Counted from the stretch's first letter, positions 34,972 through 44,362 are shown. The stretch is DNA of 64,000 bases from Aeromicrobium sp. Leaf245 (GCF_942548115.1 NZ_OW824151.1:1922001-1986000); one strand, 5' to 3'. Numbers and translations: made by a program. The notes: a model not told the origin generated them from the sequence alone.

Positions 34972-34977
34972 CACGCG

Positions 34978-35541
34978 ATGAAGAACTCGACCAAGGGTGC
35001 GCTGGCCGCAGGTGCGGCTGCCGTCCTCCTGCTCGGTGGCGCCGGGACGCTGGCGTACTGGAGCGATGCCGTCGACCTTCCCGGCGGGACCGTCACCTCC
35101 GGTGAGCTCAAGCTGCTGAACGAGTCCTGCGACGCCGACTGGGTCTACGCCGTCGGCAGCGCGAGCGTGGGCGAGCCCGTGAACCTCGTCGTCCCCGGCG
35201 ACGTGATCTCCAAGGAGTGCGAGTTCGAGGTCGTCGCCACGGGCGACAACCTGAGTGCCGACCTCGTCGTGCCGGGCACCGCCACGTTCACCTCCGTGGC
35301 CCCCGCCGCCCCGAGTTTCGACGCGACGGTCGCGGCCACGTACGCCGACGCCGGCGGCAATCCTCTGCCCGCCACGATCACCGACGCGAACGACGGTGTG
35401 ATCACCGCGACGATCAGCGTCACGTTCCCCTACGGCACGGCGGAGGACGATCCCGATCCGGTGAACATCAACGACACCCAGGGCGTGACGGCGACGCTGG
35501 ACTCCATCACGGTCTCGGTCGAGCAGAACGACCCGAACTGA
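34978..35541 (+). CDS. TasA/camelysin-like exported protein with SipW-type signal
   Basis: 187 residues. The alternative signal peptide (KNSTKGALAAGAAAVLLLGG) ends in TLAYWSD (residues 24-30), the motif seen at SipW-dependent cleavage sites. The mature part has only two Cys (C51 and C74), a beta-rich pattern and an acidic C-terminus (EDDPDPVNIND). By analogy with TasA and camelysin it may form surface fibres. It is first in a five-gene cassette and is followed 17 bases later by a signal peptidase. Translation may be controlled by the folded leader. Confidence 0.75.
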   Translation: MKNSTKGALAAGAAAVLLLGGAGTLAYWSDAVDLPGGTVTSGELKLLNESCDADWVYAVGSASVGEPVNLVVPGDVISKECEFEVVATGDNLSADLVVPGTATFTSVAPAAPSFDATVAATYADAGGNPLPATITDANDGVITATISVTFPYGTAEDDPDPVNINDTQGVTATLDSITVSVEQNDPN

Positions 35542-35558
35542 TCGTCGGCGGTGTCCCC

Positions 35559-36113
35559 GTGCGCCTCTGGTGTCGGATCGCCGTCCAGGCCGTGGCCTGG
35601 ACGGTGATCCTCGCCGTCGGTGAGTCCCTGGGCGCGGCGGTCGTCGTGCCACGACTGGTCGGCGCCACGCCGTACACCGTGCTCACCGGCTCCATGCGCC
35701 CCGCGCTGCCGCCCGGGACGCTCGTGGTGGTCCGGCCGGTCGAGATGGACGACATCTCCGTCGGGGACACCATCACCTACCAGCTGCGGTCGGGGGAGCC
35801 CACGGTGGTGACCCACAGGGTGGTGGGCTCGGGGGTGAGGACCGACGGGACGGCGGTGCTCACGACACGTGGCGACGCCAACCAGGTCTCCGACGCACGT
35901 CCGGTCCGCCAGGAGCAGGTGCGTGGTCGGGTCTGGTACGCGGTCCCGCACCTCGGACGCCTCAGCACCGCTCTCGACCCGGTGCAGCGACGGACGGCGG
36001 TCCACGCCGTGGCAGCCGGTCTCCTGCTCTACTCCGGATGGATGGTCGTGGCCGGTCTCGTCGCCCGCAGCGCCCCCGGACGCCGCAGCGCCGCGAAGGA
36101 GCAGTCCCGGTGA
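35559..36113 (+). CDS. SipW/ER-type signal peptidase I
   Basis: 184 residues from GTG 35559. A transmembrane helix (residues 8-30), the catalytic serine S45 in LTGSMRPALPPGT, and H86 in TVVTHRVVG where bacterial signal peptidases have Lys. This Ser-His dyad marks the SipW/eukaryotic type that removes unusual signal peptides. A second helix near residues 145-165 closes the protein. The ribosome site is weak, so it is perhaps coupled to the upstream gene. It should process the TasA-like neighbours. Confidence 0.85.
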   Translation: MRLWCRIAVQAVAWTVILAVGESLGAAVVVPRLVGATPYTVLTGSMRPALPPGTLVVVRPVEMDDISVGDTITYQLRSGEPTVVTHRVVGSGVRTDGTAVLTTRGDANQVSDARPVRQEQVRGRVWYAVPHLGRLSTALDPVQRRTAVHAVAAGLLLYSGWMVVAGLVARSAPGRRSAAKEQSR

Positions 36114-36817
36114 GGCGCGCCCGACTCCTGCTCGCCGGCCTCGCGACGACGACCCTCCTCGGGGCCTCGGTGGCGTACGCGGCCGACGAGATCGGGCTCA
36201 GCGACGACGGGGTGACGTGGTCGTCCGGTCTGGACGCGCCTCTCTTCGATCCTGACGTGCGGTGGGTTCCGGGTGACTCGCGGACGGAGAGCTTCTACGT
36301 CCGCAACGAGGGTCCGAGCGGTGCCTCCCTGACCATCGAGGCCCGCAGCGCGGACGAGGACGACCTGCTCGCCGACGACGACATCGACCTGCGGGCGCGG
36401 GCGGACGGCGGGGCGTGGGTGGAGCTGCGCAACGGCGTCGCCTCCGCCCGCCTCACCGAGCGGGAGATCGAGCAGGACGGGGTCGTGCAGGTCGACGTGA
36501 ACGCGACGTTCGACCCGACGTCGACCAACCGGTCCCAGGTCCGGCGCCTGGCGCTCGACCTCCGTGTGCGGCTGGCCGACGCCGCCGGTACCGACGGGGA
36601 AAGTGACGCCGACGCGGACGGCGGGGCCGATGCCGATCTCGACGGATCGGGCGTCGACGCCGATCTCGACCCGCCCGAGGGCGAGGAGGCCGCCGGAGCC
36701 CTCCCCGGCACGGGCACGACGACCGAGGGGTGGATCCTGCTGCTCGGCGCCGCCCTCGTGCTCGGTGGGACCTCACTGGTGGTTCGCCGGCGCGGTCACG
36801 AGGGGGTCGGGCGATGA
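36110..36817 (+). CDS. LPXTG-anchored surface protein of the SipW cassette
   Basis: 235 residues from GTG 36110, overlapping the peptidase stop by four bases. A signal peptide (ARLLLAGLATTTLLGASVAYA) precedes a beta-sandwich-like domain (residues 35-160) and an Asp/Gly-rich linker. The C-terminus has LPGTG at 198-202, a transmembrane helix and RRR, a complete sortase sorting signal. It would be joined to peptidoglycan by a sortase encoded elsewhere. In the cassette it is the candidate anchor for the TasA-like proteins. Confidence 0.8.
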   Translation: MRRARLLLAGLATTTLLGASVAYAADEIGLSDDGVTWSSGLDAPLFDPDVRWVPGDSRTESFYVRNEGPSGASLTIEARSADEDDLLADDDIDLRARADGGAWVELRNGVASARLTEREIEQDGVVQVDVNATFDPTSTNRSQVRRLALDLRVRLADAAGTDGESDADADGGADADLDGSGVDADLDPPEGEEAAGALPGTGTTTEGWILLLGAALVLGGTSLVVRRRGHEGVGR

Positions 36818-37431
36818 GCCGGCATGCAGGACCGCGGCGCGGCAGGGCGCGAGAGCGTCGAGGATGGGTCCGGGTCCTTCTCTCGGCGGGGCTCGTGCTG
36901 GGACTCGGCTCGCTCAACACCATGGCGTCCTGGACCGACGACGCCGCGCTCGACGTCGGCACCATCCAGGCGGGTTCGCTCGACCTCCTGATCGCCGGGA
37001 ACCTCCCGGGCCAAGGGGGCACCACGACGACGCCCACGCTCGGTCTGACGGGCATGGTCCCGGGCGAGAGCATCGCCGTGACGGTCCCGGTCCAGCGTGC
37101 CGCGAGCACCGGCGGCTTCACCTACACGGCGAGGGCGACCGCGGCGGGAGCGCTCGCCCCCTACCTGCGGTGGACCGTCACCGCCGGGTCGGCGGGCACG
37201 GCCAGCAGCTCCGGACTGAGGACCAACACGTGCGGCGGGACCGCCCTCGTCACGAACGTGACGCTGTCTGGGTCGTCCAGCGACGTCATCGCGTCGGCTC
37301 GGACCCTCTCCGGCGCCACCATGAGCGAGAACGTCTGCATCCGTGTGGAGCTCCCCAGCGGCACCGCCAACGCGGCTCAGGGTCTGTCCGCCACCGCCTC
37401 CTTCGTGTTCGACGCGACGCAGCTGAGCTGA
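36814..37431 (+). CDS. Second TasA-like exported protein with SipW-type signal
   Basis: 205 residues. An unusually basic N-terminus (MSRHAGPRRGRARERRG), a hydrophobic helix (residues 20-34), then TMASWTDD at 37-44, the same cleavage-type motif as TLAYWSD in the first gene of the cassette. The mature region is Ser/Thr/Gly rich with two Cys and a beta-rich pattern. ATGA overlap with the LPXTG gene and a 5-base gap to the fused peptidase put it in the same operon. A minor fibre subunit is a reasonable guess. Confidence 0.72.
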   Translation: MSRHAGPRRGRARERRGWVRVLLSAGLVLGLGSLNTMASWTDDAALDVGTIQAGSLDLLIAGNLPGQGGTTTTPTLGLTGMVPGESIAVTVPVQRAASTGGFTYTARATAAGALAPYLRWTVTAGSAGTASSSGLRTNTCGGTALVTNVTLSGSSSDVIASARTLSGATMSENVCIRVELPSGTANAAQGLSATASFVFDATQLS

Positions 37432-37436
37432 TCACC

Positions 37437-38471
37437 GTGCTGGAACGCGTGCGTCAGACGGTCCTCTGGGTGGGGGCCTGCCTGGGCGGTCTCTGCGTGC
37501 TGTGGGCGGCAGCGACCCACGTGCTCGGGCTCACGCCCCTCGTCTTCACCTCGGGGTCGATGGCCCCGCAGATCGCTGCAGGCGACCTCGCCCTCGCCGA
37601 GTCGACCCCGGCGCGAGCGGTCGCGGTCGGAGACGTCGTGAGCGTGGTCAACGCCGCCGGTCGGCGCGTCACCCACCGCGTGGTCGACGTCGACCCGGTC
37701 GACGCCGGCTCGGTCGTGCTCTCGTTGAAGGGTGACGCGAACGCCCGTCCGGACGCCGAGGCCTACAACGTCGAGCAGGTGGAGCGCGTCGTGACCTCCG
37801 TGCCGGCCGCGGGCCACGTCGTCGCGGCGGTCGGGACGCCGGCCGGGCGCTTCGCCGCCGGCGCCGGCCTGGGCCTGTGCCTCGTGCTCCTGGTGCCCTG
37901 GCGTCGTGGTGGTGGTCCCGAGGTCTCCCGTGCGGGGGAGCACCGGCGTGCACGCCCGAACCGCGCGCGTCGATCGGTACCGTACGCGGGCCGCGGTGCC
38001 GCCGTGCTGGTCGCTCTCGCCCTGGCGGCGCCGTCGTCCTCGAGGGCGGTGCCGACCGACGCGTCGTTCACCGACGACGGCACGCTGACGGCCACCTCGT
38101 CCGCCCGCACGATCGTCTCCCAGGCCCAGCCGGTCTGCACCAACGTCGACGGGGTGCTGGTCCTGGGCAACATCGCGCGTGTGACCTGGAGCCAGGTCGC
38201 CGCGGACCACGAGTACGCCTGGGTGCTCCGGCGCACCGACAACGGCACCGCGGTCGCCTCGGGGACGGCCGGGACGGGCCAGGCCGCCGGGACGACCGTC
38301 CAGGTGGATCTCGGCACCGGGCTCATCGGCACGAACACGAACTACGACCTCGTCGTGACGGCCAGGCTCACGTCCTCACCCACCTGGGTCGCCGCGACCT
38401 CGACCACGACACCGGTGCGTCGCGCCAGCGTCCTCATCATCGGGGCGGCCTTCCGGTGCGGGCACGCCTGA
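37437..38471 (+). CDS. SipW/ER-type signal peptidase fused to a secreted beta-domain
   Basis: 344 residues. N-terminal half: helix (10-27), S41 in [10 protein letters not shown]80 in VTHRVVDV, second helix (138-154), that is a full SipW-type peptidase. An Arg-rich linker follows, then a third hydrophobic segment (187-199) and ASFTDDG (209-215), which looks like the cleavage region of SipW substrates. A fibronectin-III-like domain completes the protein. The frame is continuous with no internal ribosome site evident, so a real fusion is likely; two separate genes cannot be fully excluded. Confidence 0.78.
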   Translation: MLERVRQTVLWVGACLGGLCVLWAAATHVLGLTPLVFTSGSMAPQIAAGDLALAESTPARAVAVGDVVSVVNAAGRRVTHRVVDVDPVDAGSVVLSLKGDANARPDAEAYNVEQVERVVTSVPAAGHVVAAVGTPAGRFAAGAGLGLCLVLLVPWRRGGGPEVSRAGEHRRARPNRARRSVPYAGRGAAVLVALALAAPSSSRAVPTDASFTDDGTLTATSSARTIVSQAQPVCTNVDGVLVLGNIARVTWSQVAADHEYAWVLRRTDNGTAVASGTAGTGQAAGTTVQVDLGTGLIGTNTNYDLVVTARLTSSPTWVAATSTTTPVRRASVLIIGAAFRCGHA

Positions 38472-38473
38472 GG

Positions 38474-38491
38474 CGCCACGCAGGCGTGGCG
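38474..38491 (+). terminator. Terminator of the SipW cassette
   Basis: Stem CGCCACG/CGTGGCG (38474-38480 and 38485-38491) with loop CAGG, 3 bases after the cassette's last stop and before the pdxT promoter. Confidence 0.65.
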
Positions 38492-38514
38492 GACCACCTC
38501 ACTACGCTGTCCCG

Positions 38515-39138
38515 GTGATCTCACCGACCATCGGCGTCTTCGCCCTGCAGGGCGACGTCCGCGAGCACGTGCAGGCCCTCGAGGCGCTGGGCGTCCGGGC
38601 CGTCACGGTGCGTCGCGAGGAGGAGCTCGACCGCGTCGACGGATTGGTGATCCCCGGCGGGGAGTCCACCACGATGATCAAGCTGGCCGACGTCTTCGGC
38701 GTGGCCGAGGCGTTCCGGCGTCGGATCGCGGACGGGCTGCCCACGTTCGGCACGTGCGCCGGGATGATCATGCTGGCCGACCGGCTCGTCGACGGTGCCG
38801 AGGGACAGGCCACCTTCGGCGGGCTCGACGTCACGGTGCGGCGCAACGCCTTCGGTCGGCAGGTCGACTCCTTCGAGGCCGACGTCGACTTCACGACCTT
38901 CGACGACCCCGTCCACGCGGTGTTCATCCGCGCCCCCTGGGTGGAGGAGGCGGGCCCGGGCGTGGAGGTGCTGGCCGCGGTCCCGGTCGGCCCGGGTGCC
39001 GCGGCGGGCGCGACGGACCGTGCTGCCGATAGGATCGTGGCGGTCCGGCAGGGTTCGGTGCTGGCGACGTCGTTCCACCCCGAGGTGGGAGACGACCTGC
39101 GCCTGCACCGCCTGTTCCTGGACCTCGTGACGACGTAG
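38515..39138 (+). CDS. pdxT: Pyridoxal 5'-phosphate synthase glutaminase subunit PdxT
   Basis: 207 residues. Glutamine amidotransferase that supplies ammonia to PdxS. The nucleophile Cys is in FGTCAGMI (about residue 80) and the His-Glu pair in SFHPEVG (about residue 189). GGEST forms the oxyanion region. TACGCT (38503-38508) ends 6 bases before the GTG. It therefore has its own promoter after the inserted cassette and can be made in step with pdxS despite the separation. Confidence 0.96.
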   Translation: MISPTIGVFALQGDVREHVQALEALGVRAVTVRREEELDRVDGLVIPGGESTTMIKLADVFGVAEAFRRRIADGLPTFGTCAGMIMLADRLVDGAEGQATFGGLDVTVRRNAFGRQVDSFEADVDFTTFDDPVHAVFIRAPWVEEAGPGVEVLAAVPVGPGAAAGATDRAADRIVAVRQGSVLATSFHPEVGDDLRLHRLFLDLVTT

Positions 39139-39143
39139 GGATC

Positions 39144-39163
39144 CGCCACCCGCCGGGGTGGCG
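39144..39163 (+). terminator. Hairpin between pdxT and yebC
   Basis: Stem CGCCACC/GGTGGCG (39144-39150 and 39157-39163) with a six-base loop. It sits 6 bases after the pdxT stop and just before the yebC ribosome site, so it may attenuate rather than fully stop transcription. Confidence 0.5.
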
Positions 39164-39179
39164 CGGAAAGGGGCAGGGG

Positions 39180-39935
39180 ATGTCAGGCCACTCCAAGTGG
39201 GCGACGACCAAGCACAAGAAGGCCGCGATCGACGCCAAGCGCGGCAAGATGTTCGCCAAGCTGATCAAGAACATCGAGGTGGCGGCACGTCAGGGCGGGC
39301 CCGACCCCGACGGCAACCCGACGCTCTACGACGCGATCCAGAAGGCCAAGAAGTCGTCGGTCCCCAACGACAACATCGACCGTGCGGTCAAGCGCGGCGG
39401 CGGCATCGGCGAGGACGCCGTCGACTACACGACGATCACGTACGAGGTGTACGGCCCGAGCGGCGTCGCCCTCCTGGTGGAGTGCCTCACCGACAACAAG
39501 AACCGGGCCGCCATGGAGGTCCGCACGGCGGTCAGCCGCAACGGTGGCAACCTCGCCGACCCGGGCTCGGTGGCGTACATGTTCCACCGCAAGGGCGTCG
39601 TGCAGGTGCCGGCCCAGGACGCCGGCGAGGACGACATCCTCCTGGCGGTGCTCGACGCGGGTGCCGAGGAGGTCAAGGACCACGGCGAGGCGTTCGAGGT
39701 GATCAGCGAGGCGTCCGACCTGGTCGCGGTCCGCACCGCGCTGCAGGACGCCGGTCTGGACTACGACTCCGCGGAGGCCTCCTTCGTCCCGTCGGTCGAG
39801 GTGCCGGTCGACGTCGAGGGCGCCAAGAAGGTCATCAAGCTGGTCGACGCGCTCGAGGACCTCGACGACGTCCAGAACGTCTACTCCAACGTCGACATGA
39901 GCGACGAGGTGCTCGCCGCGCTCGACGAGGAGTAG
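39180..39935 (+). CDS. yebC: YebC/PmpR-family protein
   Basis: 251 residues beginning [20 protein letters not shown], the hallmark of the family, with three domains. Long annotated as a DNA-binding regulator; recent work on the family points to ribosome-associated help at proline stretches. Actinobacteria conserve it just before ruvC, as here, though ruvC has its own SOS-controlled promoter. Confidence 0.95.
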   Translation: MSGHSKWATTKHKKAAIDAKRGKMFAKLIKNIEVAARQGGPDPDGNPTLYDAIQKAKKSSVPNDNIDRAVKRGGGIGEDAVDYTTITYEVYGPSGVALLVECLTDNKNRAAMEVRTAVSRNGGNLADPGSVAYMFHRKGVVQVPAQDAGEDDILLAVLDAGAEEVKDHGEAFEVISEASDLVAVRTALQDAGLDYDSAEASFVPSVEVPVDVEGAKKVIKLVDALEDLDDVQNVYSNVDMSDEVLAALDEE

Positions 39936-40018
39936 GTCCGCCAGGAGCATCGGACGTCGGTGCCGGCGGGAGGTGCGTCGGTCGGCGTGGCGTCCGGTGG
40001 GGCGTCGGGGGAGCGGGT

Positions 40019-40040
40019 TATCGTTCGAACATGCGTTCTC
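40019..40040 (+). promoter_or_regulatory. SOS box and -10 overlapping the ruvC start
   Basis: TATCGT (40019-40024) is the -10, directly followed by TCGAAC-ATGC-GTTCTC (40025-40040). That matches the actinobacterial LexA site TCGAAC-N4-GTTCGA at 10 of 12 defined bases. The ATG of ruvC is the centre of the box, so bound LexA would cover the transcription start of a leaderless message. Confidence 0.85.
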
Positions 40041-40567
40041 CCACGCGTGTGCTCGCGGTCGATCCCGGGCTCACCCGCCTCGGCCTCGGCGTCGTCGAGG
40101 GCTCGGTCGGTCGACCGCTGCACCTCGTCCACGTCGACGTGCTGCGCACCCCTGCCGACCTCGACACGGCCAAGCGCCTGCACCGGCTCGAGCAGGGGCT
40201 CGAGGAGGCGGTCCGGCTGCACCGTCCGACGGTCGTCGCGGTCGAGCGGGTGTTCAGCCAGAACAACGTGCGCACCGTCATGGGCACCGCGCAGGCCAGC
40301 GGCGTGGCCATGCTGGTCGCCGCGCGGCACGGCATCGACGTCCGCCTGCACACGCCCAGCGAGGTCAAGGCCGCCGTCACCGGCAGCGGTCGGGCCGACA
40401 AGGCCCAGGTGGCCGCCATGGTGGTCCGGCTGCTCCGGCTCGCCGAGGCCCCGAAGCCGGTCGACGCCACCGACGCGCTGGCCCTGGCCATCTGCCAGAT
40501 CTGGCGCGGGGGAGCGCAGAACCGCCTGCAGCAGGCGCAGGCCCAGCTGAAGGAGTCCGTCCGATGA
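40031..40567 (+). CDS. ruvC: Crossover junction endodeoxyribonuclease RuvC
   Basis: 178 residues. Cuts Holliday junctions. The acidic residues lie in [12 protein letters not shown] (D11), VVAVERVF (Glu) and [11 protein letters not shown] (two Asp), as in the RNase H-like fold of RuvC. First gene of ruvC-ruvA-ruvB, each overlapping the next by four bases, so the three are made in step. Controlled by an SOS box at its start codon. Confidence 0.96.
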   Translation: MRSPTRVLAVDPGLTRLGLGVVEGSVGRPLHLVHVDVLRTPADLDTAKRLHRLEQGLEEAVRLHRPTVVAVERVFSQNNVRTVMGTAQASGVAMLVAARHGIDVRLHTPSEVKAAVTGSGRADKAQVAAMVVRLLRLAEAPKPVDATDALALAICQIWRGGAQNRLQQAQAQLKESVR

Positions 40568-41157
40568 TCGCCCACGTGCGCGGCGAGGTCGCCGCCCTCT
40601 CGCTCGACTCCGCGGTCATCGACGTCGGCGGTCTCGGCCACCACGTCTACTGCACGCCGGGCACGATCGCGCGGCTGCGGCTCGGGGAGCAGGCGCAGCT
40701 GGCCACGTCGCTCGTGGTGCGCGAGGACTCGCTCACCCTCTACGGCTTCGCCGACACCGAGGAGCGCGACATGTTCGTGCTCGTGCAGACGGCCAGCGGG
40801 ATCGGTCCCAAGGTGGCCCAGGCCATGCTCGCCGTCCTCCCGCCGGACCGCTTGCGACGCGCCATCGCCGAGTCCGACCACGCCGCGCTCACCTCCGTCC
40901 CGGGCATCGGTCGCAAGGGCGCCGAACGCATCGTGGTGGAGCTCAAGGACCGGGTCGGTCCCGTGCTCCCCACGTCCGCCGCGCCGGGAACCTCCGCCGC
41001 GCCCTGGCGTGCCCAGGTCCTGCAGGCCCTCGAGGGTCTCGGGTGGTCCACCCGCGACGCCGAGAAGGCCATCGAGTCCGTCTCCGACGCCGCAGGCGAC
41101 TCGCCCGACGTCGGCCAGCTGCTGCGGCTCGCCCTCCGATCGTTGTCCAAGGCGTGA
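40564..41157 (+). CDS. ruvA: Holliday junction branch migration protein RuvA
   Basis: 197 residues. An N-terminal OB fold ([10 protein letters not shown]...[12 protein letters not shown]), two helix-hairpin-helix motifs ([13 protein letters not shown] and [13 protein letters not shown]), and a C-terminal RuvB-contact domain after a Pro/Ala/Ser linker. ATGA overlap with ruvC and GTGA overlap with ruvB. Confidence 0.96.
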   Translation: MIAHVRGEVAALSLDSAVIDVGGLGHHVYCTPGTIARLRLGEQAQLATSLVVREDSLTLYGFADTEERDMFVLVQTASGIGPKVAQAMLAVLPPDRLRRAIAESDHAALTSVPGIGRKGAERIVVELKDRVGPVLPTSAAPGTSAAPWRAQVLQALEGLGWSTRDAEKAIESVSDAAGDSPDVGQLLRLALRSLSKA

Positions 41158-42245
41158 GCGGCGTGCACGACGACTCCTACCCCGAGGCATCCGCCTACGA
41201 CGTCGACGGGCTCGACGCGGTCCTCGCCGAGGCCACGCCCGACGACCGGGCGTTCGACGCGGCGCTGCGTCCTCGCACGCTCGAGGAGCTCGTCGGCCAG
41301 GAGCGCGTGCGCGAGCAGCTGTCCCTCGTGCTCGAGGCGGCCCAGGGGAGGGGGCGGACCCCCGACCACGTGCTGCTGTCGGGCCCGCCCGGCCTGGGCA
41401 AGACCACGATCGCCATGATCATCGCCCACCAGCTCGGCGCCCACCTGCGGCTCACCAGCGGGCCCGCGATCCAGCACGCCGGCGACCTCGCGGCGATCCT
41501 CTCAGGCGTCGACGAGGGCGACGTCCTGTTCATCGACGAGATCCACCGCATGTCGCGCCCGGCCGAGGAGCTCCTCTACATGGCCATGGAGGACTTCCGG
41601 GTCGACGTCATCGTCGGCAAGGGCCCGGGTGCCACGGCCATCCCCCTGGAGATCCCGCCCTTCACCGTCGTCGGGGCCACCACCCGGGCCGGTCTGCTGC
41701 CCGGACCCCTGCGCGACCGGTTCGGCTTCACCGCCCAGCTGGACTACTACGAGTCGGCCGAGCTCAAGCGCATCGTCGAGAGGTCCGCGCGACTGCTCGA
41801 CCTGACGATCTCCGACGACGGCTCCCACGAGATCGCGTCCCGCTCGCGTGGGACCCCGCGCATCGCCAACCGCCTGCTGAGGCGGGTGCGTGACTACGCC
41901 CAGGTGCGCGGTGACGGCACCGTGGGGCACGGCGAGGCCCGCAGCGCGCTCGCCCTGTACGAGGTCGACGACCTCGGTCTGGACCGTCTGGACCGGGCGG
42001 TGCTCCAGGCGCTGTGCGCCAGCTTCGGCGGGGGACCGGTCGGCATCAGCACGCTCGCGGTCGCCGTCGGTGAGGAGCGCGAGACCGTCGAGGAGCTCGC
42101 CGAGCCCTTCCTCGTGCGCCTGGGCTTCCTCGCGCGGACGCCTCGCGGGCGCATCGCGACGCCCGCTGCCTGGCGGCACCTCGGTCTGGCGGCGCCCGCC
42201 GGGACCGACCAGCTGCCGCTCGACGACGCCGCGGACCCGGTCTAG
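41154..42245 (+). CDS. ruvB: Holliday junction branch migration ATPase RuvB
   Basis: 363 residues. Walker [10 protein letters not shown], Walker [10 protein letters not shown], sensor and arginine-finger region GPLRDRFGF, and a C-terminal winged helix. The N-terminus carries about 25 extra acidic residues compared with E. coli RuvB, as is usual in actinobacteria. The GTG start overlaps the ruvA stop. Confidence 0.96.
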   Translation: MSGVHDDSYPEASAYDVDGLDAVLAEATPDDRAFDAALRPRTLEELVGQERVREQLSLVLEAAQGRGRTPDHVLLSGPPGLGKTTIAMIIAHQLGAHLRLTSGPAIQHAGDLAAILSGVDEGDVLFIDEIHRMSRPAEELLYMAMEDFRVDVIVGKGPGATAIPLEIPPFTVVGATTRAGLLPGPLRDRFGFTAQLDYYESAELKRIVERSARLLDLTISDDGSHEIASRSRGTPRIANRLLRRVRDYAQVRGDGTVGHGEARSALALYEVDDLGLDRLDRAVLQALCASFGGGPVGISTLAVAVGEERETVEELAEPFLVRLGFLARTPRGRIATPAAWRHLGLAAPAGTDQLPLDDAADPV

Positions 42246-42380
42246 AGGCACCTGCTCGACCCGGGCGCCGTCCGTGGAAGCATGGACAGGGCCGCCGGGC
42301 TTGGTTGCATGTCTAAACTACTCCCTGGCCCCGTGCCAGGTCCGCTGTGCGGACGTCATTCCCTTCGACGGAGCAATCTC

Positions 42381-42674
42381 GTGTCCGATGTCTACAGCTT
42401 CATCCCGCTCGTCCTCCTGCTGGTCATCTTCTACCTCCTGGTCATGCGCCCCGCGCGGGCTCGCCAGAAGGACTACCTCGCCACCCAGACCGCGCTCGAG
42501 CCGGGCCGCCGGGTCATGCTCGCCAGCGGCATCTTCGGCGAGCTCGTGTCGCTGGGCGACACCGAGGCCGAGCTGCGCATCGCCCCGAACACGGTGATCA
42601 CCGTCAACCGCCAGGCCGTCGCGAAGGTCGTCGACCCGAGCCCGACCACCGAACCGGAGAGCCCGACCGACTGA
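42381..42674 (+). CDS. yajC: Sec translocon accessory protein YajC
   Basis: 97 residues from GTG 42381, with GGAG 8 bases upstream. One transmembrane helix (FIPLVLLLVIFYLLVMRP) and a cytoplasmic domain with the GRRVMLASGIFG motif. It is coupled to secD by a one-base overlap. A -10 TAAACT at 42314-42319 probably starts the yajC-secD-secF operon. Confidence 0.9.
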   Translation: MSDVYSFIPLVLLLVIFYLLVMRPARARQKDYLATQTALEPGRRVMLASGIFGELVSLGDTEAELRIAPNTVITVNRQAVAKVVDPSPTTEPESPTD

Positions 42675-44362
42675 TGGCCAGACCCGCGCCCCGTCCCGGC
42701 AGGAGCACTGCCGGCATCCCGCGTCCGCGACGCACGCTGCTGCTGTTCCTCGCCCTCCTGCTCGCCCTGTTCGGACTGCTGGCAGGGCTCGACCTCAAGG
42801 ACGGCGGCGGGGTCTGGAAGCCCAGGCTCGGGCTCGACCTGCAGGGCGGCACCCGGATCACCCTGCAGGCCGAGGCGTCCTCCGGTGACGTCACGCAGGC
42901 CAAGCTGCAGGAGGCTCGGGACATCATCGACCAGCGGGTCAACGCCACGGGCGTGAGCGAGGCCGAGGTCTCCACGCAGGGCGGCAACCAGGTCGTCATC
43001 GAGATCCCGGGGCAGCGCAAGGGCAACATCGTCGACGAGGTGGGCCGCACCGCCCAGCTGCGCTTCCGTCTGCTCTGGGGGTCGGGGCAGAGCGCGGCCC
43101 AGGCACCGGACCAGAAGGCGGTCGCGGCGGCGGCCAAGACCGTGAGCGCGGCGGACTGGTCGAAGCTCTCGCTCGACCAGCTCATCGCCGCGGAGACCCA
43201 GGGTCTGGACTCGCTGCCGAAGGACTACGCCTCGGCCGCCGAGGCGCTGCAGACCGAGCTGGCCGGGTTCCGGTGCACGAAGGACGACCTCGCGGTCGAC
43301 GACGTGCCGGACGAGCCGATCGTCTCGTGCGACCCGTCCACGGGCGAGACGATGATCCTCAGCCCCACCGTCATCGAGGGCACCCAGGTCAAGAGTGCGG
43401 ACGCCGTGGTGCCCCAGGGCTCCGTCGAGTGGGTCGTGGCGATCGAGCTGCGCAAGGCCGGGACCGAGGCCTTCGACGCCATCACCGACGCGCTCTACCA
43501 GCAGGAGCAGGCCGGCAACCAGGCCGCGTCGCGCTTCGCGATCGTGCTCGACGGCGAGGTGCTGAGCGCACCGACCACCAACGGCCACTTCACCAACGGA
43601 AGCTCGCAGATCTCCGGCGGGTTCACGCAGTCCACGTCGCAGTCGCTGGCCAACCAGCTGAAGTACGGGGCACTGCCGCTCACCTTCGAGGTCAACGGGG
43701 TGTCCGTCGAGGGCCCCTCGCTCGCGGGTTCCCAGCTGGAGGCCGGCATCGTCGCCGGGGCCATCGGGCTCGTGCTCGTGATGGCGTACCTGCTGCTCTA
43801 CTACCGCGCGCTCGGGCTCGTGGCCATCGGCTCGCTGCTCGTCGCCGGCGCGTCCACCTACGCCATGGTGCTGCTGCTCGGGAAGTCGCTCGGCTTCACG
43901 CTGACCCTTCCCGGCATCGCGGGCCTCATCGTGGCCATCGGCATCACCGCGGACTCGTTCATCGTCCTGTTCGAACGGATCCGTGACGAGGTGCGCGACG
44001 GCAAGTCGCTGCGCCTGGCCGTGGAGTCCGGCTGGGAGCGCGCGCGTCGCACCATCCTGGCCGCGGACGGTGTCTCGCTGCTGGCGGCGGTGATCCTGTT
44101 CATCTTCGCGATCGGCGTCGTGCGCGGGTTCGCCTTCGCGCTGGGTCTCACCACGGTGATCGACGTGATCGTGGTGTTCCTGTTCACCAAGCCGCTCATG
44201 TCGCTCCTGGCGCGCACCACGTTCTTCGGTCGCGGCCACAAGCTCTCCGGCTTCGACGCGGCCCATCTCGGCATCGGGGACCGGGCCGTCGACCGCACCG
44301 GACCGGTCCGCCGTCCGGACCGAGCCCCGACACCCGGCAGCACCACGGGAGGACGATCCTGA
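42674..44362 (+). CDS. secD: Protein translocase subunit SecD
   Basis: 562 residues. Six transmembrane helices with a large outer P1 domain that pulls exported proteins using the proton gradient. LGLDLQGGTRITLQ follows the first helix, and the C-terminal RND-type helices contain AGLIVAIGITADSFIVLFERIRDE. The P1 region has a Gln/Ala-rich insertion (about residues 135-215) common in actinobacteria. One-base overlaps on both sides. Confidence 0.95.
   Translation: MARPAPRPGRSTAGIPRPRRTLLLFLALLLALFGLLAGLDLKDGGGVWKPRLGLDLQGGTRITLQAEASSGDVTQAKLQEARDIIDQRVNATGVSEAEVSTQGGNQVVIEIPGQRKGNIVDEVGRTAQLRFRLLWGSGQSAAQAPDQKAVAAAAKTVSAADWSKLSLDQLIAAETQGLDSLPKDYASAAEALQTELAGFRCTKDDLAVDDVPDEPIVSCDPSTGETMILSPTVIEGTQVKSADAVVPQGSVEWVVAIELRKAGTEAFDAITDALYQQEQAGNQAASRFAIVLDGEVLSAPTTNGHFTNGSSQISGGFTQSTSQSLANQLKYGALPLTFEVNGVSVEGPSLAGSQLEAGIVAGAIGLVLVMAYLLLYYRALGLVAIGSLLVAGASTYAMVLLLGKSLGFTLTLPGIAGLIVAIGITADSFIVLFERIRDEVRDGKSLRLAVESGWERARRTILAADGVSLLAAVILFIFAIGVVRGFAFALGLTTVIDVIVVFLFTKPLMSLLARTTFFGRGHKLSGFDAAHLGIGDRAVDRTGPVRRPDRAPTPGSTTGGRS

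Noticed and set aside
34850-34977. c-di-GMP or c-di-AMP riboswitch before the TasA-like gene
   Set aside because: The fold is switch-like, but the conserved core bases of those classes, as I know them, are not present. Kept only as an unclassified structured leader.
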